From Nipponacmea schrenckii (taxonomy: Eukaryota > Mollusca > Gastropoda > Lottiidae), in NCBI GenBank assembly GCA_030562195.1, contig CM060199.1:21844338-21908337 (forward strand): a stretch of DNA of 64,000 nucleotides, given 5' to 3'. The position numbers and the translations under genes are program-made. This document shows, in pieces, positions 30,315-41,277 of the stretch. The first letter of the stretch is position 1, and each line of letters opens with the position of its first letter. Below the pieces are notes generated by a model, which worked only from the letters and a program-made list of their open reading frames with translations, had not been told where the DNA came from and did not search any database.

Positions 30315-31924
30315 TTGCAGTGCGTTCTTCTTTGTTTTCGAAATGACTATTTTTTTTTTGTCTCTTTCTGGTCACGCTCCCCAGCCATAACTGCAAATGT
30401 CTTACACAATGCGTTCTTCTGGCGTGATATTGTAACGTAATCTAGTGCTCGTTGTTGTTTAAATGTAAAATAACGCATTTTTGTTCTACCGGAAATGACG
30501 AATGTCACAAATTTTATTTTTGTTTACTAACTCACGACTCGTTTTTTTATCCAATCTGGTTCGTACTTTTTTTATTTACTACTTATAACTTAGATTTACA
30601 TAATAGCAGTTCAAAAATTTTGAAATTTTTACTTTTGTTGCTGACTTTTGAATTTTAAAATTTAACACTTTTTCTAACTTTTGCAATTTTGATTAGATCG
30701 AAATCAAAATTTGCAGTTAGATAAACATTTTTCTTGTCAAGAAAAATCTGTTTTCAAAATGTCGACATCACTTCCGGTTTCGGCGTCATACGTCGCTAAA
30801 CTTCGAATTTTCACTTCCGGAATTCTAAAGATATTTGAATTTTTTTTTTTGCAATTAGTTACTATTAACTCATAATGATTTTATAATTAACAAAAATTGA
30901 ACCGGAAGTAACAGATCAGTCGCCATCATTAAACCACTTACTTTTGTAAAGTGAAAAATTGGGCCTTAGGGGTTAATCGGACAATTTTGATGTCTATGAA
31001 ATCTTCAATCGATTACTAACAATTCTTAGGAAGCCGAATTTTGAATTAGCTTACCTTTCATTTCCGGTTCTTTTTTTTCACTCAGTGCCTAATTTTCCAA
31101 CGTTCATATATCGTGACCTTGACCTTTGGTGACCATGTGACCTGCACAAAAGTTGTTGCCCTTGTCGAGATCTATCCATTGATGTCTTCATTTGTGTTGT
31201 GCAATGTCAACTTCCGGTTTTACAGCCATTTGAAAATTGCACTTTTTAACTTCGAAGAGCTCTGTCACGTGACCTAATTTACATACGTCAAAATTTCTTT
31301 TATGTACTTATTATGCATAATTTATTCTTTCCAACGGTGTATAACACTTTATATTTTGATCAAAATTGCGCTTTTTAATATTTGAAAAATTTTGTTCTTA
31401 GTCTATATTAATTGTGCATGATTTATGAAAAAGCACGGTTTTTTTTTAAATTTACGTCTTATTTTTTCACAAAACTTGGTAGATGAGTAGACAAAAAATT
31501 ATCATTAAAGATTCCGATAAAACATTTTCCGAAATTAGCCGGAAACGTCCGAAAATGACCAAAAAATGTAGAAAATCATAGAAATCGGAATTTTCGGATT
31601 AAATTTTTGCACAAACTTGCAATTTTATTATTCCACAGAATTAGTACCATCAATATCTTCATTTTGTATGTATGCCGTATATGCAAATTCCTAACCGTTT
31701 GATCGCCATCTTGAAATATGCAAATTATTGGAAAAATACTACTCGTCCGCCATTTTGAATCCTATTTTTTTCAGACTTGTTTTAAAATATAATTTGGATA
31801 ATTATCTAGGTCCTCTAGTGGCATATTTTTCACTTTCAAATTTGTCTTTGGACCAGGTCCTGCCAAAGTTTTTCAAAACTGACTTCCGTTTGAAAGTTCT
31901 AAACTTTTGAACTCTACCATATGC
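30315..31924. other. Copy-A-specific insert, first part; no gene
   Basis: AT-rich non-coding sequence with many ACTTCCGGTTT-like segments and a TGACCTTGACCTTTGGTGAC motif at 31113. It is absent from copy B, where the flanking bases join within a T-run. Parts (for example 31320-31370) recur imperfectly at 34620-34670. Confidence 0.7.
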
Positions 31925-32150
31925 ATCCTTTTGATCTCAAAACAACATCACCAGAGAGGCACTGGACTGGAATCCCCAAGGGCATAGAAGACAAGGACGA
32001 CCTTTACATAGCTTGAAAAGAATAAGACTGAAAGAGCTAGGAAGGATTGGCAAGACCTGGAATGAAGCAAAAAGAACAGCTCGTAACAGAGTGAGATGGA
32101 GAACGTCTGTAGCAGCACTATTCTCCGCAAGGAACGAAGAGGACTAACTT
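31925..32150 (+). pseudogene. RTE-type non-LTR fragment, extreme C-terminus
   Basis: The plus frame reads NITREALDWNPQGHRRQGRP, then LKELGRIGKTWNEAKRTARN, RVRWRTSVAALFSARNEED and a stop. This is the conserved tail of RTE-like ORF2 proteins (REALxWxPxGxRxxGRP, RWRxxVAALxxxRxEED). Everything upstream is missing, as expected for a 5'-truncated insertion. It lies within the copy-A-specific sequence. Confidence 0.85.
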
Positions 32151-32802
32151 ACTAATATGCATCCTTTATTTTTCTGCAAAATCATCTTCATTGGCTTAAG
32201 GTTCATATGATACCTTGATTTCTAATTTTAGTAAAGAACATTTGGATTAATAGGGATCCAAAAATTGGTAATTTGCATATTTCTCCTATTTTCAGATGGT
32301 TATATCTCATGAACAAGACTCTTGGCAACATTCTAATTGACATTATTATGATGTGATTTTCATCAGCTTTCTAACAATATCTTTATTTTAGCTATAGACC
32401 GAAAACTGATGAAAATACGCCTAGTAGAAAATAAGCGATTTTAACATTCATATTTTTTTATATTTAGTTCTATTTAACTTAAAAACAAAATTTGAACAGA
32501 TTTATAATGTGCAAATTCCCAGCTTTCAAGCAATATCAATCTGTATAAATAAAAATTGCGAAAAGTTTAAGAATAAAATTACACTCTAATTAAACAGATA
32601 TAAATAAACAGGTCATAAAGTCTGATTGTGTTAATTTCTTATCTTTTGGTCAAGACACAAATTTTGACATTTCCGGTTAAAGTATCACAACCAATCAAAA
32701 CAAGTCATTAGACTTTGTGGGCGTGGTTAAGCCCAGATATTTTACATCACTGTGTATATTTTTCTTTTAATCGAAATAGGGTCTCGGAGGATCAGTCAAT
32801 AT
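32151..32802. repeat. Diverged internal repeat unit of the copy-A insert
   Basis: Contains ACATTTCCGGTTAAAGTATC and GTGGGCGTGGTTAAGCCCAG (32654-32760). These recur at 34352-34440 and in part at 35404-35480, so the insert is built of roughly 1-1.7 kb imperfect direct repeats. No coding potential is seen. Confidence 0.7.
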
Positions 32803-34071
32803 CCTCTTGAGACCCAATGTCCATGTTTGTGGACAAACTTATTTTTACAAAAAATATTATAATCCTTTATCTCAGTAAAAAACCAATATGATATTCGAAT
32901 AAAGTAATAAGAATTGTTCCCTTACTTCAGGCTCATTCAGGTCTTTTGATCACGTGACTGTCACGCGACTTTCTCAAAATGGCTGCTCAATTAAAATGTA
33001 AACAACTGGTTGCTAGTCAAGGTAATACAGATTTTTTTGTATTTTTAGATAATTATTTTAAACCCAAGCTATATTTTTCATAAAATACAATAGTTATAGA
33101 AAATATCTATGAAATCTTTACGATCAGCAGTACATTTGTTTTCATAATTTTTTAAAGTAAACATCGCTGTCCACATATGTGGACATGGGTCTTTATACCT
33201 ATATTATGTCGATACATGCTGAAAGATTTAAACGTCAATGTCCATTATTATGGTTATCAAGTTTTATCATTATTGCAGTTAAAAACAGAAGACAAATATA
33301 TAGTGTCAATAATGTTCATGAACTGTTGGATAACTCTGATATTTCTGACTTGTCTGATGATTCAGATGATGATTTGCTGGAAAGTGCAAACCCAATTCAA
33401 AGTCAGAGCAGCAGCAGTGATAGTGATATGGATGACAGTGATTTGTCAAGTAACAGACGTGGGTTTTCTATGTTGTTATCAAGCTGTTCTTAGTTTACTT
33501 TTTATACAAGTCATATTCTTGTTACATAACTGTTTTATTGTTCTAGATACATGTACATATTTTACTCATGTTAAATTAATGAAAATATTATTATTCCTGT
33601 TTAATTTTACTCGTGTTTAAATGATAGTATTGTTATTATTTGAATTTTACACATGTTACTATTAAAACATAATGACTGTTATTTCTAGAGAACTGTGGTT
33701 ATTATTTGTTGAAATTGTTGGTCGTTAGTTGGAGAAAGCAGACATGATGATTTGAATTTGCAGGTGTGCTGCTTATGTAAAAAATACATATCTATTATCA
33801 TCAAAAAGTGTTTAAATCTAACATATAACATTCAAGTACCTTCAATTAATAAGATTTAGTAATTTCAAATATACATTATAACTTATTAACATAATATGAA
33901 AATTTTCCTCATATGGTCCCAACGTCCACAAATGTGGACACTCCAAAATATTAGGTTTATCTCAATGGATTATTATTTTTTTCACTCTTTGGCTTATTTA
34001 GCTTGCAATGACATAAGAAAACATGGTTTCATTAATTTAAATATATTCAAACCTGTATGGGTCTCAAGAGG
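32803..34071 (+). mobile_element. 1.27-kb TIR element with TGTCCACATATGTGGACA palindromes
   Basis: Ends are CCTCTTGAGACCCA (32803) and its inverse ...TGGGTCTCAAGAGG (34071). The flanks join cleanly when compared with the related unoccupied sequence at 34729-34790. ATAT borders both sides (32799-32802 and 34072-34075), a possible 4-bp target duplication, though the empty copy reads ATTT. Palindromes TGTCCA..TGGACA occur at 32818, 33168 and 33923. It has one acidic ORF (33179-33493). It is probably a non-autonomous piggyBac-like element, but TTAA is not seen. Confidence 0.7.
33179..33493 (+). CDS. Acidic ORF inside the TIR element
   Basis: 104 codons from ATG in the palindrome region: MDMGLYTYIMSIHAERFKRQ, later NVHELLDNSDISDLSDDSDD, DLLESANPIQSQSSSSDSDM. 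The Asp/Ser-rich stretch resembles the N-terminal acidic region of piggyBac-type transposases, such as the one encoded at 8257-7999. No catalytic domain follows, so it would be the remnant of an internally deleted transposase gene. An overlapping frame (33177-33620) lacks features. Confidence 0.4.
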   Translation: MDMGLYTYIMSIHAERFKRQCPLLWLSSFIIIAVKNRRQIYSVNNVHELLDNSDISDLSDDSDDDLLESANPIQSQSSSSDSDMDDSDLSSNRRGFSMLLSSCS

Positions 34072-35649
34072 ATATGTGTTATTTTGATGGACATGTATAT
34101 AGAATCTATAACCGATTGCCGAAATTTATATGGAAACTGATTTTTGAATTTTTAATTTGATTTTGATTTAATTACGATTAAAAATTATAAAAACTTCGAA
34201 GGTGTATATTGTGACGTTGACCTTTGGCGATCTTTATACCTGTACATATGTGATACGTTCTATCCAATGACATATTAAGCTTTATAGCAAAATGTAAACT
34301 TTCGGTTTATCGGCATTTAAAAATTGCGAATTTTTCCTATAAAACGGTCAATTCACAAATTTTGACATTTCCAGTTGAAGTTTCCAAAACAAGTCAATGG
34401 ACTTTGTGGGCGTGGTTAAGCCCAGATATTTTTACATCACAAACCTGAATGATTGCCAGTCTATTAACAAGCTCAAATGTCACGTGTTAAATCATGAATA
34501 AATCATCTCTCCCAATAATCGCAAAATCAATCTACATTCTATCCTTAAATGACAGCTAGGAGACCAACAAATTCTAAATAGCTCGAAAGCTGCAGAACTG
34601 TTACAAACAGGTCTAGTTATTCTTTCCAATGGTGTATAACTCTTGATTTTTGATCAAAATTGCACGGTTTAAATTTGCAAATTTTGTAATTTCTTCTATA
34701 CTAACTGTGTGTATTTTCTTTAAATCGAAATAGGGTCTCGGAAGATAATTCAATTTGTGTTATTTTGATGTACATGTATATAGAATCTATTGCCGAAATT
34801 TATATGGAAACCGATTTTTGAATTGTTATTTTGATTTTGATTTTTTTACGATTAAAAATTAATCCAGTTAAAATGATTCAAAGATATTATATATCTTAAA
34901 TAAAAGGAATGATTGTTCATTTCTCGTTGTGGGCGATGTATGATATGGAATATTTGGAAGGAAATGACAACCTTTAGAATTTTAAATGATATTCTCTTAA
35001 GCAAAAATAATGTACAGTTGAGTGGACTAGTGGTCTAAGGGACGGAACTCTATAAAATACTCTCTTAAAGATGTAAAGCCGCGCTGTTAATTTGATGTCT
35101 CTATGTTATACCATGGCAACTTGCCACAAATTGCAGGATCTAATGTTCCTACTACACCTAAATTAAGATTGATAAATAAATAAATAAACAAATTAAAAGT
35201 ATCAACGATCTGGAAAGTTAATTTAATCCGAGATCAATTTGTAATCTCAAATAAGGTGTTATGTATCTTAGACCACAAATTTGTTTTTTCGACGTTTTGT
35301 TTTACACACTAATTAAACAGATATAAATGTTACAAGAAGAGTTAAGAAGATAATGTAACAGGTCATAAAGTCAAATTGTGTTAATTTCTTATCGTTTGGT
35401 CAAGACAAATTTTGACATTTCCAGTTTAAGTATCGCAACCAATCAAAACAAGTCATTATACTGAGTAGGCGTGGTTACGTTCTATTTTAAATGACAGCCA
35501 GGAGATATAACAAATTCTAATTATCTTGGAAGCTGCACAATTGTTACAAACAGGTCTAGTTATTATTATGGAATTGGATGTTATAAATGCAACGTTTCAC
35601 CCATGCAATAGAAGGGACGCGCACTGCCTTGGTACCGTCTAACGGTTCT
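34072..35649. other. Copy-A insert, last part; no gene
   Basis: AT-rich, with diverged second and third copies of the internal repeats (34352-34440, 34550-34670, 35404-35570). It ends TACCGTCTAACGGTTCTAG just before the T-run shared with copy B at 54883. Confidence 0.65.
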
Positions 35650-35883
35650 AGTTTTTTTTTTAACTAAGACGTTAATGACTTATTTAGGATATTATTTCTT
35701 TACACACAGGCATTTCATCGTCAAGTAAGACCAAAAATATTGTTTAAGCCACGAACATCTCATGTGTGTTTTGAGGAGACGTGTTTTTCTTTTCCTTATT
35801 GAAAATAACATTTGCCTTACTGCGCTTTTCTCCGTCAAGAGTTTGTTTTGATGAAATTTGCTTAAGTATTCTTATTTTAACAG

Positions 35884-36120
35884 CTTCAGGATACAGAAGG
35901 AGATGGTCCGAAGCGTAAAAGAATAATGAACCTGGCCGAAGACAAAAAACATGAAGAGACCATCAGTGTGAAGTTGTAGGGGAGTCAAAGCGAACTGCCT
36001 CTTCGCACTGGTGTAAAAGTAAAGATTGAAAACGTCATTGTAATGAAATATGAGGATGAAAATGAAGCAAAGTCAACACCTTTAACTAACATTGAGAAAA
36101 TTAAAAAAATAATTCATTGA
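35884..36120 (+). pseudogene. OB-fold gene fragment, exon Y with in-frame TAG (copy A)
   Basis: Follows TTTTAACAG|. It reads LQDTEGDGPKRKRIMNLAED, KKHEETISVKL, then TAG (35977-35979), then in the same frame GSQSELPLRTGVKVKIENVI, VMKYEDENEAKSTPLTNIEK to TGA at 36118. In OB-fold ssDNA-binding proteins the stop position is normally Trp (VxLWG), so TGG to TAG is the likely change. The same TAG is in copies B and C. The frame after it stays open in A and B despite a 12-base in-frame deletion in B. Confidence 0.65.
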
Positions 36121-36234
36121 ACGACCGATGACGATGAAAAATGCTGAAATATTCAGCCTGTAATGCTTTCAATGTCGAGTCACATGCTCAAAAATGATAT
36201 ACAAAAGCACCACTATATTTGTTTTTATATATAG

Positions 36235-36514
36235 ATCATTATTACAAGTCACTTTCAAATTATTCCCGGAACTTCAACAAATTCATATATTGGCCATATT
36301 CAAGATCATGTAAATATAAACAAATGGAGAGTTTGTTTTAAAGTTGTGATTCCATTTCACATGTCAAAAGGGAATACAGAATTTGTTTATATTTCTTTCA
36401 TTCGTGCTAAATTAGATTATAAACAAAAAACGTTATCATTGCATTTAATATTCTAGGTGATAAGTCGCTCGGGTTGAAACTAGCTACTAGTATTCTTGGC
36501 ATAAAATGGGAAAG
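36235..36514 (+). pseudogene. OB-fold gene, downstream exon candidates (copy A)
   Basis: After TATATAG| a frame is open for about 70 codons (SHFQIIPGTSTNSYIGHIQD ... TLSLHLIF). A stronger candidate exon lies at 36457-36514 between ATTCTAG| and |GTAAGT, reading DKSLGLKLATSILGIKWER. Both splice signals of the latter are kept in copies A, B (55656) and C (63862). Whether the first block is coding is uncertain. Confidence 0.45.
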
Positions 36515-36605
36515 GTAAGTTATAGGTGCAATTTCAACACGTATAAATCATTTTTTGAATACAAGCTTCTGGACTGAGATAGCACAATTTATTGGTCGGA
36601 TTCGA

Positions 36606-38039
36606 TTTTCTGGGAGAAAGTGGCCAAAGCAACGAGGTATCCGTGTGCAAAGTACTTTTTTGAAAAACATTATTTCCTACAGACGTAATTCGCTGACCCA
36701 TATAAATGGCAAATTGGAAGTTTACCTGGATGTGCCACGCCCATCTCATTTCTTTTGGCGTGAATCTAATCACATTCTAAATGTATATTCACAGTACAAA
36801 TTTGAAGCTTGTACATCTAATGGATCACGAGATATACACACATACATTTCAAAAAGCGAAAATACTGCAAAATGTACCTTTATTTTCAAAAATCAAAAAA
36901 TTCAATTTTCATTTTAAAAAATTTTGTTATACATTGTTGGAAAGAAATTAAAAAGTACCTTAAGAATCTGAAAAAAATAACACTCTAAATTAACTAGGTC
37001 ACGCTCTAGAGCAGTCCAAAGTTGCGAATTTTGCTGTTTTCGGGCAGCTATAAAACCGGAAGTTGATGTCTGAGGTCAAAGGTCAAAGTGTCAACTAATA
37101 GCCAAGGTCAATGACCTTTGACCTACTAAAGGTCAAAGTCACCAAAGGTCAAGGTCACGAGAAATAAGCCCTCAAACTTCGAAAAAATTCAACCGGATGT
37201 TGCAAAATTGCAAAAGCGAAATTCAAAAATCGGCTCCCACAGTTTTTTTTCGAAATCGACTAAAGCTACAAGAAATGTAAACATCGCTGAAATTAGACAT
37301 AACCCTGAGGCCCCATTTTGAGTTTTACAAAAAAGTGAAATTTCAAGATGGCGGCCAAAGTTTCACTTCCGGTCTGGATTTTTTCTTCTTCGTTTTTTTG
37401 TCTTCTAATTTAATTAAGATTGACATAAATTTTGTTGCGATACATCAATTACAGCACAAGTAGGTCAACCGGAAGTTTAAACCCTTTTTACGTTGAAACC
37501 GGAAATGAAGCAAAAATTTTGACTCTGCCAATGTTTTTAAATTCATGGCACTTGAAGGCACCCAAATTTTCAGATCAATCGGTCTTAAAATAGCAAAGTT
37601 GCAAAAATGTGCGAAATACGGCAAAAAAATGTGTGCTACGAATTTTCGAATTTCGAAATTTTTTAACTGCTATCTTGTTGGAAATTATTTCAAGTTTCTA
37701 AAAATGCAAACCCGACGAAAATCGATCCAAAAATGCGACTTCTAGAGCCACTGACCGACTTTTTAGGCATGTTGCAATGCAGCACTTCCGGTTTTGCAAA
37801 AATGTTCCAATTTATATTTAATAGAAACGTCGCCACAACAGAAGGTGTAGAGAAGTTGTGAAATTGCTGCAACTATAGCAGCCTAGGCTGTGTGCCCTGT
37901 GTAAATTTCGAAAAAAAAAAAAAAAAAAAAAGAATTGACAAACCGAAAACAAACTGGGACTTTGCGGTAGCAAAGTCCCACAATGAACTTCTAATAAAAT
38001 GGGCCTGCGCAGTAGTCTATTTATAACTCTTTGACTTTC
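36606..38039. other. Copy-A-specific sequence, no gene; AGGTCA cluster and poly-A
   Basis: Not shared with copy B. It contains many CCGGAAGT segments, the AGGTCA half-site cluster (37073-37157), a 20-base A-run (37911-37931) and a palindrome GGGACTTTGC/GCAAAGTCCC at 37958-37980. Short open frames have no known motif. Confidence 0.65.
37073..37157. promoter_or_regulatory. Cluster of eight AGGTCA half-sites
   Basis: AGGTCA or TGACCT occurs at 37073, 37080, 37105, 37112, 37119, 37130, 37146 and 37152. Pairs form direct repeats spaced by one base (37073/37080, 37112/37119) and an inverted repeat spaced by one (37105/37112), the geometry bound by nuclear receptors. It may be fortuitous repeat composition; no gene start is nearby. 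Confidence 0.4.
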
Positions 38040-38238
38040 CAATATGGCGGGACGTTCATAATATCTTAAGACATTATGATTTTCAAACACGGATAATTAT
38101 GGATACACATGGATTTGAAGGCTCAAATTTCAAAGGTAAGCTCTGTAGACTATGTCTGATTAGCTAAACAAAAGATTTCATGTGTTTGAGGCTGTCGGAT
38201 GATTGTCTGAAACAAATCAAGCCTGTGCCCCTTTAATA
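38040..38238 (+). repeat. Promoter/first-exon-like repeat, copy 2
   Basis: Reverse-complement match to 15698-15900. ATG at 38099, MDTHGFEGSNFK and donor G|GTAAGC at 38135/38136 are conserved; CTATTTATA lies about 80 bases upstream. It ends GTGCCCCTTTAA where homology to copy B resumes (TATCATAAGCC). Confidence 0.65.
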
Positions 38239-40085
38239 TCATAAGCCACACGGGTTTTGAACCAACTTTAACTATGTTTCTCGAATTCCAGAACCACTGC
38301 AGAACCAAGAAAGAAAAATAAGTCGAACGAGCACATGCAATTATCGTGTCAATAGTACAACTATTTGTCTGCTCAAGTATGACTCCATTTTGTAGCTGAA
38401 AGTAGCTACAAGTAACGCAAATTTATGACTAATGATCGAACCTTATAACCAGATGCTAAACTTTTCACAAGAAAAAGCATTTTAATCTTGTTTTGACTTA
38501 AAATAAAGTATTAGTAATAGGTTGAGCAGTTGTACAAGTATTTGTCCAAGACGACAGTACATGCGGTGTTTTATTGTTTATCCTGCTTCTGAAAGACCTT
38601 CTGAACACATTTCCACCGGGTGCCACTCCGGCAATCTTGGGAACAATAGATATTCCAAATACCTTAACTGTCACAACTTCGCTTCTAGAGCACAAGTAGA
38701 GACAATATTCGAAGTCCTTTAGAGCACAATACATTTTAGTAATTACAATTAACAGTTTTTTAACATGCGCTGCTATGAGTGCATTATGTCACTACCTCAC
38801 ATATAACAACCAATCGAACAATCTCTTATTTTTCCAAATCATTTGAACCTCTCTACGTTCGGTTTGATATTTGTAATAAGTGTCCAATATAGAATTCGGT
38901 CCAACAAAATAACTCCTGCTTATGACTGATATTTTCAGAAATCCTGGAAATTTCCCTCCTTTAGTGGTTTTTGCATGCCTTTTGATAAACTTTTGGTCTA
39001 GATTTGGAATTTGAAATTGCACTCATTCAGATTTTGTGGTTTTCTTCAAAAAGTGGGTTTTGTATGCAGTGACAGTCAAGCGGATGTTGATAAAAATGTA
39101 AAAATATTCCAGAAAGAAACCATCAGGACATAAATTTAATCTGATTGAACAATAAATGATGTATCTATTTATACCAGCTGATCATTATTTACTATTTTCA
39201 GTTTGGAATTGTCAAAGGTCAAATGCCTTGACTATCCAGCACCAGTAAACCTTAACAGACTTTTGAGAGACTTGACAATGCAATCTATCAATAGATTTGG
39301 ACAATATAAAAACTGTGTCAACACTGCTCATAGATTTATTGTATTTGATTATCCAGACATTACCTATCTTCTCATAAGATAGTTAGTACATAAATCTAGA
39401 TGAACTAGACTATGTTGTTGTTATTTCACAATAACTCAACAATATTTTCAACAAACAAATTTTAACGGACATTTGCCGAAATTGTTTCGGACAATATCCG
39501 TGTCCAGACGCTTATTTCACTCCTTGGCCCCCTGTGGTGATTCACAGGCTACTATATTCGTTAATAACAAATATCGACATTATAATATATATAAGTACAC
39601 CTGAGTTACAGTTAATGTCAGCAATGACATAACACAATCATAGGCCGATCATTTCAGAGTTCCAGATAGCATGACAGAAAACAATTAATCAGCTGGAGGA
39701 ATCAAAAATACTATGAATGAAATTTACAGAAAAAAAGCACTGTTTTAAATCAGTCAAAATGTTCCCACATCAAAATGCTAGTACTTCTTACACAGCCAAG
39801 ATTCCTTTCACTACATTCAGGTCATGAACAATTATAAAACAAACTATAATATTAAATGCCACAATTACCACTACCATTATTCAGTCATTCTAACGAAAGA
39901 TAGCCCACCAGACTGTTTCTACAATATATATTATATCTATACATTCCTGATATTTTATTTCTATAATATATCTAAAGAGATATATTTTAGCTACAGTTAA
40001 ATTAAAAGAAATATAAACACAGTAGTTAAAACAATGGTTACACGATGATGATCACCCACATATGCCCTTATTAGATTTTTAATAA
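38229..40085. repeat. Segmental repeat copy A, third part
   Basis: Matches copy B at 56391-56905 and 59070-60885. Relative to B it lacks the TATACGCCC element (between 38734 and 38735) and about 530 bases (after CAGACTGTTTC at 39919), but has about 60 extra bases at 38822-38905. No coding family was recognised. It ends at the N gap. Confidence 0.9.
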
Positions 40086-40585
40086 NNNNNNNNNNNNNNN
40101 NNNNNNNNNNNNNNNNNNNNNNNNNNNNNNNNNNNNNNNNNNNNNNNNNNNNNNNNNNNNNNNNNNNNNNNNNNNNNNNNNNNNNNNNNNNNNNNNNNNN
40201 NNNNNNNNNNNNNNNNNNNNNNNNNNNNNNNNNNNNNNNNNNNNNNNNNNNNNNNNNNNNNNNNNNNNNNNNNNNNNNNNNNNNNNNNNNNNNNNNNNNN
40301 NNNNNNNNNNNNNNNNNNNNNNNNNNNNNNNNNNNNNNNNNNNNNNNNNNNNNNNNNNNNNNNNNNNNNNNNNNNNNNNNNNNNNNNNNNNNNNNNNNNN
40401 NNNNNNNNNNNNNNNNNNNNNNNNNNNNNNNNNNNNNNNNNNNNNNNNNNNNNNNNNNNNNNNNNNNNNNNNNNNNNNNNNNNNNNNNNNNNNNNNNNNN
40501 NNNNNNNNNNNNNNNNNNNNNNNNNNNNNNNNNNNNNNNNNNNNNNNNNNNNNNNNNNNNNNNNNNNNNNNNNNNNNNNNNNNNN
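40086..40585. other. Assembly gap of 500 N
   Basis: Placeholder gap. In copy B the sequence after TTAGATTTTTAATAA continues TTTTTATTTCTGTAAGG, which is not what follows the gap here, so unknown sequence is missing. Confidence 0.99.
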
Positions 40586-41277
40586 ACTTCCAAACTCAGT
40601 CTAAAGAAAAAGAGGGCGCGAACAAATATTGTGTGCCACCCCTATAATTACAGAGAAAAAAAAACCATTAGCCAACCTTCAACGTCAAAAAAAAATCAAC
40701 CATCCAATCCATACTCAAAAACTGCATTCGACTGGGAATGGTCATCGGATGATGACTTTAAAAAATAAATCAAATGAATATTTGAACTGTATCTTTTCTA
40801 TGTTTGCCACGCGCACGTGTCTGCCACCAACTGACTAAATTACTGTATAAGAACAGTTACCCAGCACGTGCAGCACTTCCATTGCGCATATAAATTGCGC
40901 ATGACGTCATGACCTGTACCGGCCTGAATCATTCGGCCAGTAAACCCAGTAAAACATATCTTTACAGACCCCCCTGCATTAAAATAATCCGCGGATTATT
41001 TAGTGGGATTATGCCGAATGGCTTATAAGCATTCTGATATAAAATAAAAATTAATAAAAGTGATGCTTTACCTGTTGGAAAGGAAAATAGAGAGTACATT
41101 GTATAATGGAGCACATTTTCGTTTCTTCCACGAACAAAGAGTGAATGAATCTCCAAATTAAAGAGTAATTATCTCCCTCTTATAATATACAATCAACCAC
41201 TATGCTTCAGACCACAGAAAGTTCTTCAATTTTATAAAAGGTAACAATGAAATATTGAGTTGAATTTTTGTAATGAT
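40586..41277. other. No gene recognised
   Basis: Non-coding by eye; contains TTGCGCATGACGTCATGAC (40888-40906, a CRE-like TGACGTCA) and TAATCCGCGGATTA (40985-40998), both palindromic. No neighbouring coding sequence is apparent. Confidence 0.55.

Larger units (their letters stand above)
35650..36605. repeat. Segmental repeat copy A, second part
   Basis: Matches 54885-55800 (copy B) and, from within exon Y, 63328-64000 (copy C). Homology to copy B ends at about 36600, after ATTTATTGGTCGG. It contains exons Y and Z of the OB-fold gene. Confidence 0.9.

Noticed and set aside
33177..33620. 147-codon hydrophobic ORF overlapping the acidic ORF
   Set aside because: Composition is that of translated AT-rich DNA; the alternative frame with the Asp/Ser-rich stretch is more protein-like.
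39997..40593. Minus-strand open frame of about 200 codons
   Set aside because: It is almost entirely the 500-N gap.
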